Shown here one piece after another: positions 1 to 6,035 of a stretch of DNA of 7,352 bases (positions are counted from its first letter, which is position 1; the number at the start of each line of letters is the position of its first letter). Source of the DNA: DATDMG01 sp036518955. Its GTDB lineage: Bacteria > Actinomycetota > Actinomycetes > Actinomycetales > Kineosporiaceae. Location of the stretch: positions 1 through 7,352 of the forward strand of contig DATDMG010000041.1 of assembly GCA_036518955.1 (NCBI GenBank). Direction: 5' to 3'. The notes beneath the pieces are model-generated. The model was not told the origin of the DNA, ran no database searches, and saw only the letters and a program-made list of their open reading frames with translations. The translations under genes and the position numbers were made by a program.

Positions 1-112
1 GGTCAACCTTGGCCCGGCGCGGCGCTCACCGGCATCGGGGCGACCCCCCTCATCGTGCTCCGGGGCTTGGGGGGTCCGCCGGCCGGAGCGCCGGGGGTAC
101 GGCTGGTGATCG
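1..112. other. Left edge, no gene called
   Basis: This is the stretch downstream of the PilZ gene, up to the window edge. Reading frames cross it on both strands, but none has a composition, start or motif that I can support as a gene end. It holds one inverted repeat (GCTCCGG at 57-63, CCGGAGC at 83-89). A neighbouring gene may begin or end just outside the window. Confidence 0.4.
57..89 (-). terminator. Possible hairpin after the PilZ gene
   Basis: A 7-bp perfect inverted repeat (GCTCCGG / CCGGAGC) with a 19-nt loop lies about 24 nt past the stop codon of the PilZ gene. There is no T-tract after the stem on the minus strand, so it is not a classical intrinsic terminator. It could be an actinobacterial U-less terminator or a chance pairing in GC-rich DNA. 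Confidence 0.2.
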
Positions 113-916
113 TCAGGCGACGCCGAGTCGCCGCCCCCGCAACTGGTAATCGAACAACATCGGCCGGAGCCGGTCGCCGTGCTCGTCCGGGTGCTCGAAC
201 GCGATCGCCACCGCTGTCCGCTCCTCCGGCCGGAGGACCCGCACCGCCGGCGAGCCGCCGGATGCCGGGCCGCCGTCCCGGTGCGCCACGGGTTGGTGGC
301 GCACCACCCGCCCTGGGATCGCGAAGAGCTCCGTCGCCAGCTGGAACCGCACCTCGACGGCGGCCTGGAGCGCGGGGACCGAACCCGCGACCACCGCCAG
401 AGCCCCGCCCTCGCTGAGATTGACGGTGATGCCGGGCACCAGCGCGACCCCTGCGGCGTTGCCGTCCTCGCCCCCGTCGTCCAGGACGACGAACTCGACC
501 GGCGTGCACAACGGGACCCGGGCGTGGGCCCGGCGCTGGATCCGGGACACCGGCCCGCTCACCCGGAGCCGCCAGCCGAGCAGGGCCGGCCCGATCCGCT
601 CCCGCCCGAGGTATCGGGTGGTGACCTCGTGCAGCCCCCGATCAGTCACCCAGCGCAAGACGTACGGCGTGCCCGGGAGTTCCCCGTGCAGATTCCCGGT
701 GAAAGCCGGCTGACCGATGACCAGCTCCGGCTGGGCGGGACGGCGCCCGCGCACCTCCAGCCGGACGTCCTCGACGAGCGTCGGCACCTCGGGCACCCCC
801 GACGCGCCGTCCACCGCCCAGGCGTCCGGCGCCGGGGACGCCGTCAGCCGGGTGCCTGCCGCGGGGAGCGCCGCGAGGCCGGCGACGACCTCCCGGGCGA
901 ACACGGTGCTGTCCAT
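113..916 (-). CDS. PilZ-domain protein, probable c-di-GMP receptor (YcgR-like layout)
   Basis: The product is 267 residues. Both halves of the PilZ ligand signature are visible: an arginine-rich RxxxR element (R129-x3-R133, within RRAHAR at 128-133) and the downstream NxSxxG element (NLSEGG, 166-171). In the PilZ family these residues hold cyclic di-GMP. An N-terminal domain of about 120 residues precedes the PilZ domain, the order found in YcgR-type proteins that act on the flagellar motor or other c-di-GMP outputs. No signal peptide or membrane span is seen, so it should be cytoplasmic. The frame is open further upstream to 1075, but I chose the ATG at 914-916 because GAGGGAGGGA lies 8 nt before it and the extra 53 residues are Arg-rich and unlike a protein. 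The cupin gene upstream on the same strand is 204 bases away, so co-transcription is possible but not shown. The output (motility, secretion or polysaccharide) cannot be told from this window. Confidence 0.85.
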   Translation of the reverse strand: MDSTVFAREVVAGLAALPAAGTRLTASPAPDAWAVDGASGVPEVPTLVEDVRLEVRGRRPAQPELVIGQPAFTGNLHGELPGTPYVLRWVTDRGLHEVTTRYLGRERIGPALLGWRLRVSGPVSRIQRRAHARVPLCTPVEFVVLDDGGEDGNAAGVALVPGITVNLSEGGALAVVAGSVPALQAAVEVRFQLATELFAIPGRVVRHQPVAHRDGGPASGGSPAVRVLRPEERTAVAIAFEHPDEHGDRLRPMLFDYQLRGRRLGVA

Positions 917-1120
917 CGTCGCGGTCCCTCCCTCGATCGCCTGCTCCGGCCTACCCGGACGACTCCCCAGGTCGGCAGCCGGGGCGCCGGCATGAGCCGT
1001 CCGCGGACCGGTGACCCGGCGGACGCAGCGGGTCCGCCGCGCCACCCTCATCCGCGGCGTCACGTCGGACAGCACGGTCGGGGCGGCCGGTCGGCGTCGT
1101 CGAGAAGCACGTCGGTCGAC
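917..1120. other. Intergenic gap between the cupin and PilZ genes
   Basis: This 204-base gap lies between two minus-strand genes. It contains the PilZ ribosome binding site (925-934) and an imperfectly placed 7-bp inverted repeat (GCGGACC at 1003-1009, GGTCCGC at 1031-1037) with a 21-nt loop. The repeat could end cupin transcription or be chance. No convincing promoter hexamers were found. Confidence 0.35.
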
Positions 1121-1519
1121 TCAGGTGGCGGACGGCGTCCACAGCCCGGTCACGATCTCGGCCTCATCGGCCCCCGGCCAGGGTGGCATGGTGACCGCCA
1201 CCGCGGTGAGCGGGCCGTCCTCGTCGGCGCGGAACTGGAACTCGGTGCCGACCGGGATGGTCAGACAGATCCCCTCGGCCAGGGCCACGACGTCCGCCGT
1301 CCCGTCCCGGCTGCGCCGCCACATCCTGCCGGTGCCGCCCAGGAGGTACCACACCTCCTCGACGGTACGGTGCCGCACCGCGACGGAGACCTGACCCGTG
1401 GCCAGCTCGAAATGCGCCATGCTGCCCCCGGCGAGCCGGAGCAGGACCCGCACCTGGGATCCGTCCGGGGCGACTGCCGAGGGGTCGGCCGGCAGGGGCA
1501 TGGTCTCGAACGACGTCAT
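1121..1519 (-). CDS. Small cupin-domain protein with degenerate metal site
   Basis: The product is 132 residues, the size of a single conserved cupin barrel. Cupin motif 1 is recognisable around residues 46-64: H50, then E54/E55, then the VWYLLGG strand and turn. Motif 2 is around 82-96, with the P89-V-G91 turn. The canonical motif is HxH(x3-4)E then PxGxxH. Here the first His position is Val48 and the motif 2 His position is Phe94. Only H50 and a Glu remain, so a normal three-His metal site is unlikely, and the protein may bind a small ligand or be a non-catalytic cupin. The ATG at 1517-1519 is chosen because AGGAG (1526-1530) sits 6 nt upstream; an in-frame extension to 1594 is possible but has no such site. 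No signal peptide is seen. An inverted repeat at 1549-1561 is a possible operator. The substrate is unknown. Confidence 0.8.
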   Translation of the reverse strand: MTSFETMPLPADPSAVAPDGSQVRVLLRLAGGSMAHFELATGQVSVAVRHRTVEEVWYLLGGTGRMWRRSRDGTADVVALAEGICLTIPVGTEFQFRADEDGPLTAVAVTMPPWPGADEAEIVTGLWTPSAT

Positions 1520-1548
1520 CGGGCACTCCTGGCTCGCCGGGGCGACCC

Positions 1549-1561
1549 TGCCATCGTGGCA
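1549..1561. promoter_or_regulatory. Inverted repeat upstream of the cupin gene
   Basis: TGCCA-TCG-TGGCA is a perfect 5-bp inverted repeat with a 3-base spacer, 29 nt upstream of the cupin start codon. The position suits a repressor operator. I do not recognise the regulator, and a 10-base match can occur by chance. Confidence 0.3.
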
Positions 1562-1921
1562 TGCGGGCGCCGGCCCGTCCCGTGCCGCGACCACGACGTC
1601 GACTGGGTGGTGTTCGGTCCGGTACCTCCGCGCTCCACGTCGTGATCACCATACCGGGAGAACCCCCGTGCCACCCGAGCCGGCAACCCGCGTCGGCAAC
1701 TCGCCGTGCGTCGAGCGCCGCACGGAACCGCCGTCTCGGAGGCACCACGGTAACGGTCCGCATGCGGCGATCCGGGTGGTGGCGCGGCCCAGCAGCCACC
1801 GTGCGCAGGCGCAGGATCGACATCGCGTGCGGTGGTCGGCGACGGACTTCTTCCTCCTCCAGCCGGGCAACCCACCCCGCGAGCCTGCCGACCTCTGCTC
1901 GCCATGGGGCACCACATGTCT

Positions 1922-1948
1922 TGTACGACGCCTGTTGTGTACGACGCC
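1922..1948. repeat. Paired 11-bp direct repeats
   Basis: TGTACGACGCC occurs twice, at 1922-1932 and 1938-1948, with 5 bases between the copies (period 16). It lies in non-coding sequence. It may be a tandem binding site for a regulator or a small replication-slippage duplication. Confidence 0.45.
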
Positions 1949-2160
1949 GCTGCCGATGAGGTTTCGGTCCCGGCGGGGGAGCCGGATCGGCCTGGATCGA
2001 GGGCAAGGAGTCGAGGTGGACCGAATCGAGGGCCCAGAGGTCGGGCGGACCGGGTCGGCACGTGAGGTGCACCGACGGCCCGGGCACCGCGCGTTCGTCA
2101 CCATGAGTGGGCGGCCGCGGTGCGACCTGGACGGAGGGGGGCCGACCGGCGGAGCGACAG

Positions 2161-2211
2161 GCATCGATGCTGGATACCGAAGGTTCTCCGCCGGCAACCG
2201 CTGGCCAGCGG
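2161..2211. repeat. Two perfect palindromes
   Basis: GCATCGATGC (2161-2170, 10 bp) and CCGCTGGCCAGCGG (2198-2211, 14 bp) are perfect palindromes without spacers, 27 bases apart in non-coding DNA. The 14-bp one is the longest perfect palindrome I noticed in the window. Either may be a dimeric regulator site. No known operator was recognised. Confidence 0.4.
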
Positions 2212-2423
2212 CTCGGGTGGGTCCAGAGTCACAGATGGTGAGCTTTTGTCGCGGAACACATCTCGGCGGGCGCCTTGCGCCGATCGGGGGTATTCCTATG
2301 CCGTGGCCGAAGATTCACAGGAAGCTGACGGTGCCGATGCGGACGGCGATGCCGGTCCGTCGGGCGCGTCAGCATTCCGGTCGGCCAGGGCTCCCCCCTC
2401 GATTACGTTCGGTGACCGCCGAC

Positions 2424-2443
2424 CGTGTCCGACCCTGGACGCG
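2424..2443 (+). other. Small RNA-type hairpin in the intergenic region
   Basis: CGTGTCC (2424-2430) can pair with GGACGCG (2437-2443) over 7 pairs, including one G-U, around the 6-base loop GACCCT. No T-run follows, so this is not a standard terminator. It could belong to a long leader of the glycosyltransferase mRNA or a small RNA. Confidence 0.25.
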
Positions 2444-2557
2444 AAGCGTAAGTCGCCTGAGGCTCTCGACCGGTGTTCATCAAGGGTCGACGACGTCGTG
2501 GGCCATCAGGGTAGTAACAATCCGTGATGGGTTGGATGAGGCGGATCCCGAATCAAA

Positions 2558-2573
2558 CGTGACGACAGTCACA
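2558..2573. promoter_or_regulatory. CRP/GlxR-like operator
   Basis: The sequence cGTGA-cgacag-TCACa has the GTGA-N6-TCAC core of CRP-family sites (consensus TGTGA-N6-TCACA, used by actinobacterial Crp and GlxR) with one outer mismatch. It is centred about 180 bases upstream of the glycosyltransferase start, in non-coding DNA. CRP-family control of a carbohydrate gene is plausible. The assignment rests on the motif alone. Confidence 0.45.
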
Positions 2574-2684
2574 CGCCGCAGCGCTTTGACCAGCCGTGAT
2601 GCAGCTGTGGCCCACCGCACATCATTCTTGATCGAACCTTTGCTCAGACTTCATGGACGGCTGGATCAAAGGCCGTTTCATGAG

Positions 2685-2724
2685 CTCCGAAGCGATTCGC
2701 CCCGACGAGCGGCCCCGCTCGGAG
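2685..2724 (+). promoter_or_regulatory. Possible structured leader of the glycosyltransferase mRNA
   Basis: CGAGCG-GCCC-CGCTCG (2706-2721) forms a tight 6-bp hairpin ending 26 nt before the GTG start. CTCCGA (2685-2690) can instead pair with TCGGAG (2719-2724), using part of the same 3' arm, so the two pairings exclude each other. This is seen by eye only. It may modulate access to the ribosome binding site at 2740-2743. Confidence 0.25.
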
Positions 2725-2747
2725 GCAGATCGAAGAGAAGAGGAACC

Positions 2748-3833
2748 GTGCGTATCGGTCTGATTGCGACTCCCTGGGTTCCCGTCCCGCCGCCGCGGTA
2801 CGGCGGCACGGAGGCGGTTATCGACAACCTCGCCCGCGGGCTTCGCGACGCTGGTCACGACGTCGAGCTCTTCACCGTGGGTGAGTCTACCTGCGACGTC
2901 ACGCGATCATGGTTGTTCAAGGAATGCATGGAACCCATGCATGATTCGATCATCGAGAGTCTCCATGTAGAGGCCGCGTACCGGGCTCTCGCGGACTCGG
3001 ACGTCGACGTCATCCATGACCACACGGTCGTCGGCCCCCTGCTCGGATCGCACGCCGCACCGGCCAGGGTACCCGTGGTGACCACCGTTCACGGCCAGTT
3101 CACGGACGTCGCCCGCCAGGTGTACAGCCGGATGCCGAGCGGCGTCTCCATCGTGGCCATCTCCCACCCCCATCGCGCCTGCGCCCCGGAGGTCCCCGTC
3201 GAAGCGGTGATCCCGCACGGGATCGACACGCACCGGTATGTGCCTGGCCCCGGCGGGGGCGGCTACCTCGCCTTCGTCGGCCGGATGAGCCCCGAGAAGG
3301 GTGTGCACCGGGCGATCGAGGTCGCCCGCCGCTCCGGCCTGCCGCTGATCATCATGGTGAAGATGCGGGCGCCCGAGGAGCACCAGTACTTCGAGGACGT
3401 CGTCAAGCCGATGCTCGGGAGCGACATCGAGCTGATGTTCGAGCCCGAGGAGGCGGAGCGGATCGGCCTGGTCGGCAAGGCGGAGGCGCTGATCAACCCG
3501 ATCACCTGGCCGGAGCCCTTCGGGTTGGTGATGGCCGAGGCGATGGCGTGCGGAACCCCGGTCGTGGCCAGCCCCCACGGCGCTGCCCAGGAGATCGTGG
3601 AGCCGGGGATCACCGGGTTCCTCGAGTCCGAGGTCGACGACCTGGCGACGGCGGTCGGCCGGATCGGTGAGCTGGACCGCGCCGACTGCCGGGCGGCAGC
3701 GGAGCGCCGCTTCAGCATGGAGCGCATGGTCGCCGACCACGTGCGGCTGTACCGTCGCCTGATCGATCGGGCGAGCGTGCCGACCCTCACCGAGCAGCGC
3801 GTTGCCCGGTTCCGGCGGCGAGTTGCACTATGA
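2748..3833 (+). CDS. GT4-family glycosyltransferase (AviGT4-like)
   Basis: The product is 361 residues and has the two-Rossmann GT-B fold of retaining GT4 enzymes, which move a sugar from a nucleotide donor to an acceptor in the cytoplasm. The N-terminal domain (about 1-165) opens with RIGLIATPW, a proline loop and the acceptor-side GGTE motif (19-22), then VTTVHG (111-116) and IPHGID (155-160). The C-terminal donor domain (about 172-345) has VGRMSPEKG (177-185) and the E-x7-E signature (E256 to E264, in EPFGLVMAE), followed by ACGTPVVAS. The PPP-x-YGGTE start is typical of the AviGT4-like subgroup. The start is GTG at 2748-2750, with GAGG 4 nt upstream. The frame stays open far upstream, but that part is not protein-like. 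The last 15 codons overlap the convergent debranching gene. Donor and acceptor are not determinable here; the neighbour suggests an alpha-glucan or related glycoside. Confidence 0.9.
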   Translation: MRIGLIATPWVPVPPPRYGGTEAVIDNLARGLRDAGHDVELFTVGESTCDVTRSWLFKECMEPMHDSIIESLHVEAAYRALADSDVDVIHDHTVVGPLLGSHAAPARVPVVTTVHGQFTDVARQVYSRMPSGVSIVAISHPHRACAPEVPVEAVIPHGIDTHRYVPGPGGGGYLAFVGRMSPEKGVHRAIEVARRSGLPLIIMVKMRAPEEHQYFEDVVKPMLGSDIELMFEPEEAERIGLVGKAEALINPITWPEPFGLVMAEAMACGTPVVASPHGAAQEIVEPGITGFLESEVDDLATAVGRIGELDRADCRAAAERRFSMERMVADHVRLYRRLIDRASVPTLTEQRVARFRRRVAL

Positions 3834-5925
3834 GGCCGTCGGGTGCCTGACGGATCGAGTTCCCTTCCGGGCGCAGGTCGAGTGACAGCACCCCGTCACC
3901 GAGGCGCAGGTTCTCGATCCTCAAGGGCAGCAGCGATTCCGGCACCACCGGAGCCACTGTGAGTCTGCCTTCCGGCAGCGACGGCTCCAGTCGGAGGAGC
4001 GAACGCAGTAGGGACATCGGGGTCGCTGCTGCCCAAGCTTGCGGTGCGCACGACGTCGGGTAGCCGACGGGCGCGGTGAACCGGTCCCGCTCGAAGCCAC
4101 AGAAGAGCTCGGGCAACCTGCCACCGAAGGTCTCGGCGGCGTCGAGGATGGCCATGGCCACGGTCTGCGCCTCGCTGACGAAGCCGTAGCGGACCAGCCC
4201 CGCGACGGCGATCGCGTTGTCGTGCGGCCAGACCGAGCCGTTGTGGTACGACATCGGGTTGTACGCCCCCATGGACGACGCCAGCGTGCGGATGCCCCAC
4301 CCGCTGAACATCTCCGGGGACATCAGGTGCCGCACGACGGACTCGGCCTTGTCGTCGTCGACGATCCCCGTCCACAGGCAGTGGGCGATGTTGGAGGCGA
4401 GGGCGTCGACAGGCCGCTTGTCGCCGTCCAGCGCGATGGCGAAGTAGCCCCGGTCGGGGAGCCAGAACGCGTTGTTGAACACCGACTTCAGCTTCTCGGC
4501 CCGTTCGGCCCACTCCTGGGCCAGCTCGCCGTGACCCTCGGCCTGCGCGAGCCGGGCGCGGGCCTGGTACGCCGCGTACGTGTACCCCTGGACCTCGCAG
4601 AGCGCGATGGGGGCGTCGGCGAGCCGGCCGCTGGCGAAGTTCACGCCGTCCCAGGAGTCCTTCCAGCCCTGGTTGACCAGCCCCCGGTCGGTCGCCCTCC
4701 GGTATTCCACGAAGCCGTCGCCGTCCGCGTCGCCGTACTCCCGGACCCAGGCCAGCGCACGGTCGGCCGCGGGCAGCAACGCGATGACGTCCTCCGCGGG
4801 CGCGCCCCACCGGCGTACCTCGTCGAGGAGCATGACGAACAGCGGGGTGGCGTCGGCGGTGCCGTAGTAGACGCTCTTGCCTCCCAGCGCCAGCGCGGTC
4901 GACATGCCGGTGCGCATCTCGTGCATGATCCGCCCGGGCTGCTCCTCGGTCATCGGGTTGACCGCGTCGCCCTGGTAGTGGGACAGGGTCTGCAGAGTGC
5001 CCACCGCCAACCGGTAGTCGATCGGCAGTGCCATCCAGGCCGACAGCAGTGAGTCGCGCCCGAACAGGGACATGAACCAGGGGGCGCCCGCGGCGACCGC
5101 GACCCGCTCGGGATGGTCGTGATCGAAGATCCGCAGGACGCCCAGATCCTCCTGGCTCTGCTTCAAGGTGGCGAGCAGCCCGCGGGGGCCCTGGGAGAAC
5201 GCCGGGCCCTGCGCCCGCCACGCCGACAGCAGCTGATCCGGTCGGCTGACGCCGACCGGCTGGCCGCAGGCGTGCCGCCCCGGCAGGAGCGTGTCGTTCA
5301 CCGAGGCCTGCACCTGCACGCAGGCCTCCCAGGTGCCGCGGGCGGGTACGACCACTTGAAACGAGATGAGGCCGGGAGCGTAGTCGGGGGTGGGTTCGGC
5401 GCTGACCCGGACCCCGCGGGACGCCCCCATCCAGCGGTAGTCGGCCAGCAGGCCGTCGGCGATCTGGTTGCTGATGCGGCCCATCCCGCTGCCGACCCGG
5501 TTCTCCTTCACCTCGAAGAGGTCGGCGAAGTCGAAGTCGGCCAGGATCGTCACCGTGCAGGCCGCGGCCTCGTTGGACAGGTTCTCCAGCACCACGTCCT
5601 CGCGCATGCCGTCACCCACGTAGCGGCGCCGGACCACGAGCAGGGTGCTGTCGGCGCGGCCTGCCCGGGGCGGGGTGCGGCAGACGAACGAGGCGGAGAA
5701 CGGGGCGTCGTGCTGGACGACGAGCGTGTCGGGGGACCGGCCGTCGATGCGCAGCTCCCAGCGCGACAGGATGCGGGTGTCACGGAAGAAGAGCCCGTGG
5801 ATGGTGCCGGGACTGATGTCGCCGTTGGAGGAACCGATGCAGAAGGTGGAGCCCTCGACGAGGGTGACCGCGCTGTGCGCCTCGTCGCTCGGCGGACTGC
5901 CGTCGAAGTTCCACGCGTCCGTCAT
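3787..5925 (-). CDS. Amylo-alpha-1,6-glucosidase / glycogen-debranching-type protein
   Basis: The product is 712 residues, a normal length for bacterial two-domain proteins of this family. Residues about 15-205 form the beta-rich N-terminal domain of glycogen debranching enzymes (SSNGDISPG, 32-40; GLFFRDTR, 44-51). Residues about 250-645 form an (alpha/alpha)6 barrel with FGRDS (288-292), QGWKDSWDG (419-427), HNGSVWPHDN (561-570) and ELFCGFERD (606-614). D423 or D426 and E606 are the likely acid pair by comparison with related glucosidases. Such enzymes hydrolyse alpha-1,6 branch points, though the exact substrate of this bacterial branch is often unproven. It is distinct from GlgX, the GH13 isoamylase. 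No signal peptide is seen. The ATG at 5923-5925 is chosen for the adjacent GAGGGAGG (5930-5937). The gene overlaps the convergent glycosyltransferase by 47 bases and follows the Hsp70-like gene after 110 bases. Confidence 0.92.
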   Translation of the reverse strand: MTDAWNFDGSPPSDEAHSAVTLVEGSTFCIGSSNGDISPGTIHGLFFRDTRILSRWELRIDGRSPDTLVVQHDAPFSASFVCRTPPRAGRADSTLLVVRRRYVGDGMREDVVLENLSNEAAACTVTILADFDFADLFEVKENRVGSGMGRISNQIADGLLADYRWMGASRGVRVSAEPTPDYAPGLISFQVVVPARGTWEACVQVQASVNDTLLPGRHACGQPVGVSRPDQLLSAWRAQGPAFSQGPRGLLATLKQSQEDLGVLRIFDHDHPERVAVAAGAPWFMSLFGRDSLLSAWMALPIDYRLAVGTLQTLSHYQGDAVNPMTEEQPGRIMHEMRTGMSTALALGGKSVYYGTADATPLFVMLLDEVRRWGAPAEDVIALLPAADRALAWVREYGDADGDGFVEYRRATDRGLVNQGWKDSWDGVNFASGRLADAPIALCEVQGYTYAAYQARARLAQAEGHGELAQEWAERAEKLKSVFNNAFWLPDRGYFAIALDGDKRPVDALASNIAHCLWTGIVDDDKAESVVRHLMSPEMFSGWGIRTLASSMGAYNPMSYHNGSVWPHDNAIAVAGLVRYGFVSEAQTVAMAILDAAETFGGRLPELFCGFERDRFTAPVGYPTSCAPQAWAAATPMSLLRSLLRLEPSLPEGRLTVAPVVPESLLPLRIENLRLGDGVLSLDLRPEGNSIRQAPDGLIVQLAAGTGQRAAR

Positions 5926-6035
5926 GCTGCCTCCCTCGGTGGCTGTCCCATACGAGCGTAGGGCCCGCCACTGGCAGCCACCCACGTTGTTGAGTCATCG
6001 GGGAGTCAGTTCATCGTGGGTCGGCTGGTCGGAGG
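5926..6035 (-). promoter_or_regulatory. Leader of the debranching gene with abutting hairpin
   Basis: This 110-base gap lies between the Hsp70-like gene and the debranching gene. GGTGGCTG (5938-5945) and CAGCCACC (5975-5982) form an 8-bp perfect inverted repeat whose near arm directly abuts the GAGGGAGG ribosome binding site (5930-5937). A second inverted repeat, ACCCACG (5980-5986) with CGTGGGT (6015-6021), shares three bases with the first, so both stems cannot form at once. I see no convincing -35/-10 pair or T-rich terminator. Read-through from the Hsp70-like gene is possible. Confidence 0.35.

Larger units (their letters stand above)
1520..2747. other. Long gene-poor divergent intergenic region
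   Basis: About 1.2 kb lie between the divergent cupin and glycosyltransferase genes. Long frames cross it on both strands, including one that continues in frame into the glycosyltransferase. Their translations are Arg/Pro/Ser-rich, show no family motif, and have no good ribosome binding site at their starts, so I call no gene. The right half (about 2220-2740) is visibly less GC-rich than the coding DNA, as expected for regulatory sequence. The region contains a 13-bp inverted repeat (1549-1561), paired 11-bp direct repeats (1922-1948), perfect palindromes (2161-2170, 2198-2211, 2490-2499), a strong small hairpin (2424-2443), a CRP-like site (2558-2573) and a possible leader hairpin (2706-2721). 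It may hold promoters for both flanking genes, a small RNA, or a decayed gene. Confidence 0.6.

Noticed and set aside
1003..1037. Inverted repeat after the cupin gene as an intrinsic terminator
   Set aside because: The loop is 21 nt and no T-run follows on the minus strand; mentioned only within the intergenic entry.
179..1645. Long plus-strand open frame across the PilZ and cupin genes
   Set aside because: It is antisense to two recognisable proteins and is made of low-complexity Arg/Pro/Gly sequence, as expected from GC-rich antisense frames.
1916..2065. Small plus-strand ORF starting MSCTTPVVYDAAADEV
   Set aside because: The first 25 residues look passable, but there is no clear ribosome binding site and the rest turns Arg/Gly-rich. 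Not enough to call.
1164..2197. Minus-strand open frames upstream of the cupin gene
   Set aside because: They overlap each other and the cupin gene, have no good ribosome binding site, and show no protein-like hydrophobic pattern.
2586..2656. Candidate -35/-10 promoters (TTGACC at 2586, TTGATC at 2628)
   Set aside because: No acceptable TAnnnT element was found at 16-19 bases from either hexamer.
1398..2747. Open frame running in phase into the glycosyltransferase, suggesting an N-terminal extension of about 450 residues
   Set aside because: The translation is Arg/Pro/Ser-rich with no motif, it overlaps the cupin gene, and the glycosyltransferase fold starts cleanly at the GTG at 2748 with its own ribosome binding site.
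4039..5961. Long plus-strand open frames opposite the debranching gene
   Set aside because: They are antisense shadows of a well-supported gene with conserved catalytic motifs on the minus strand.
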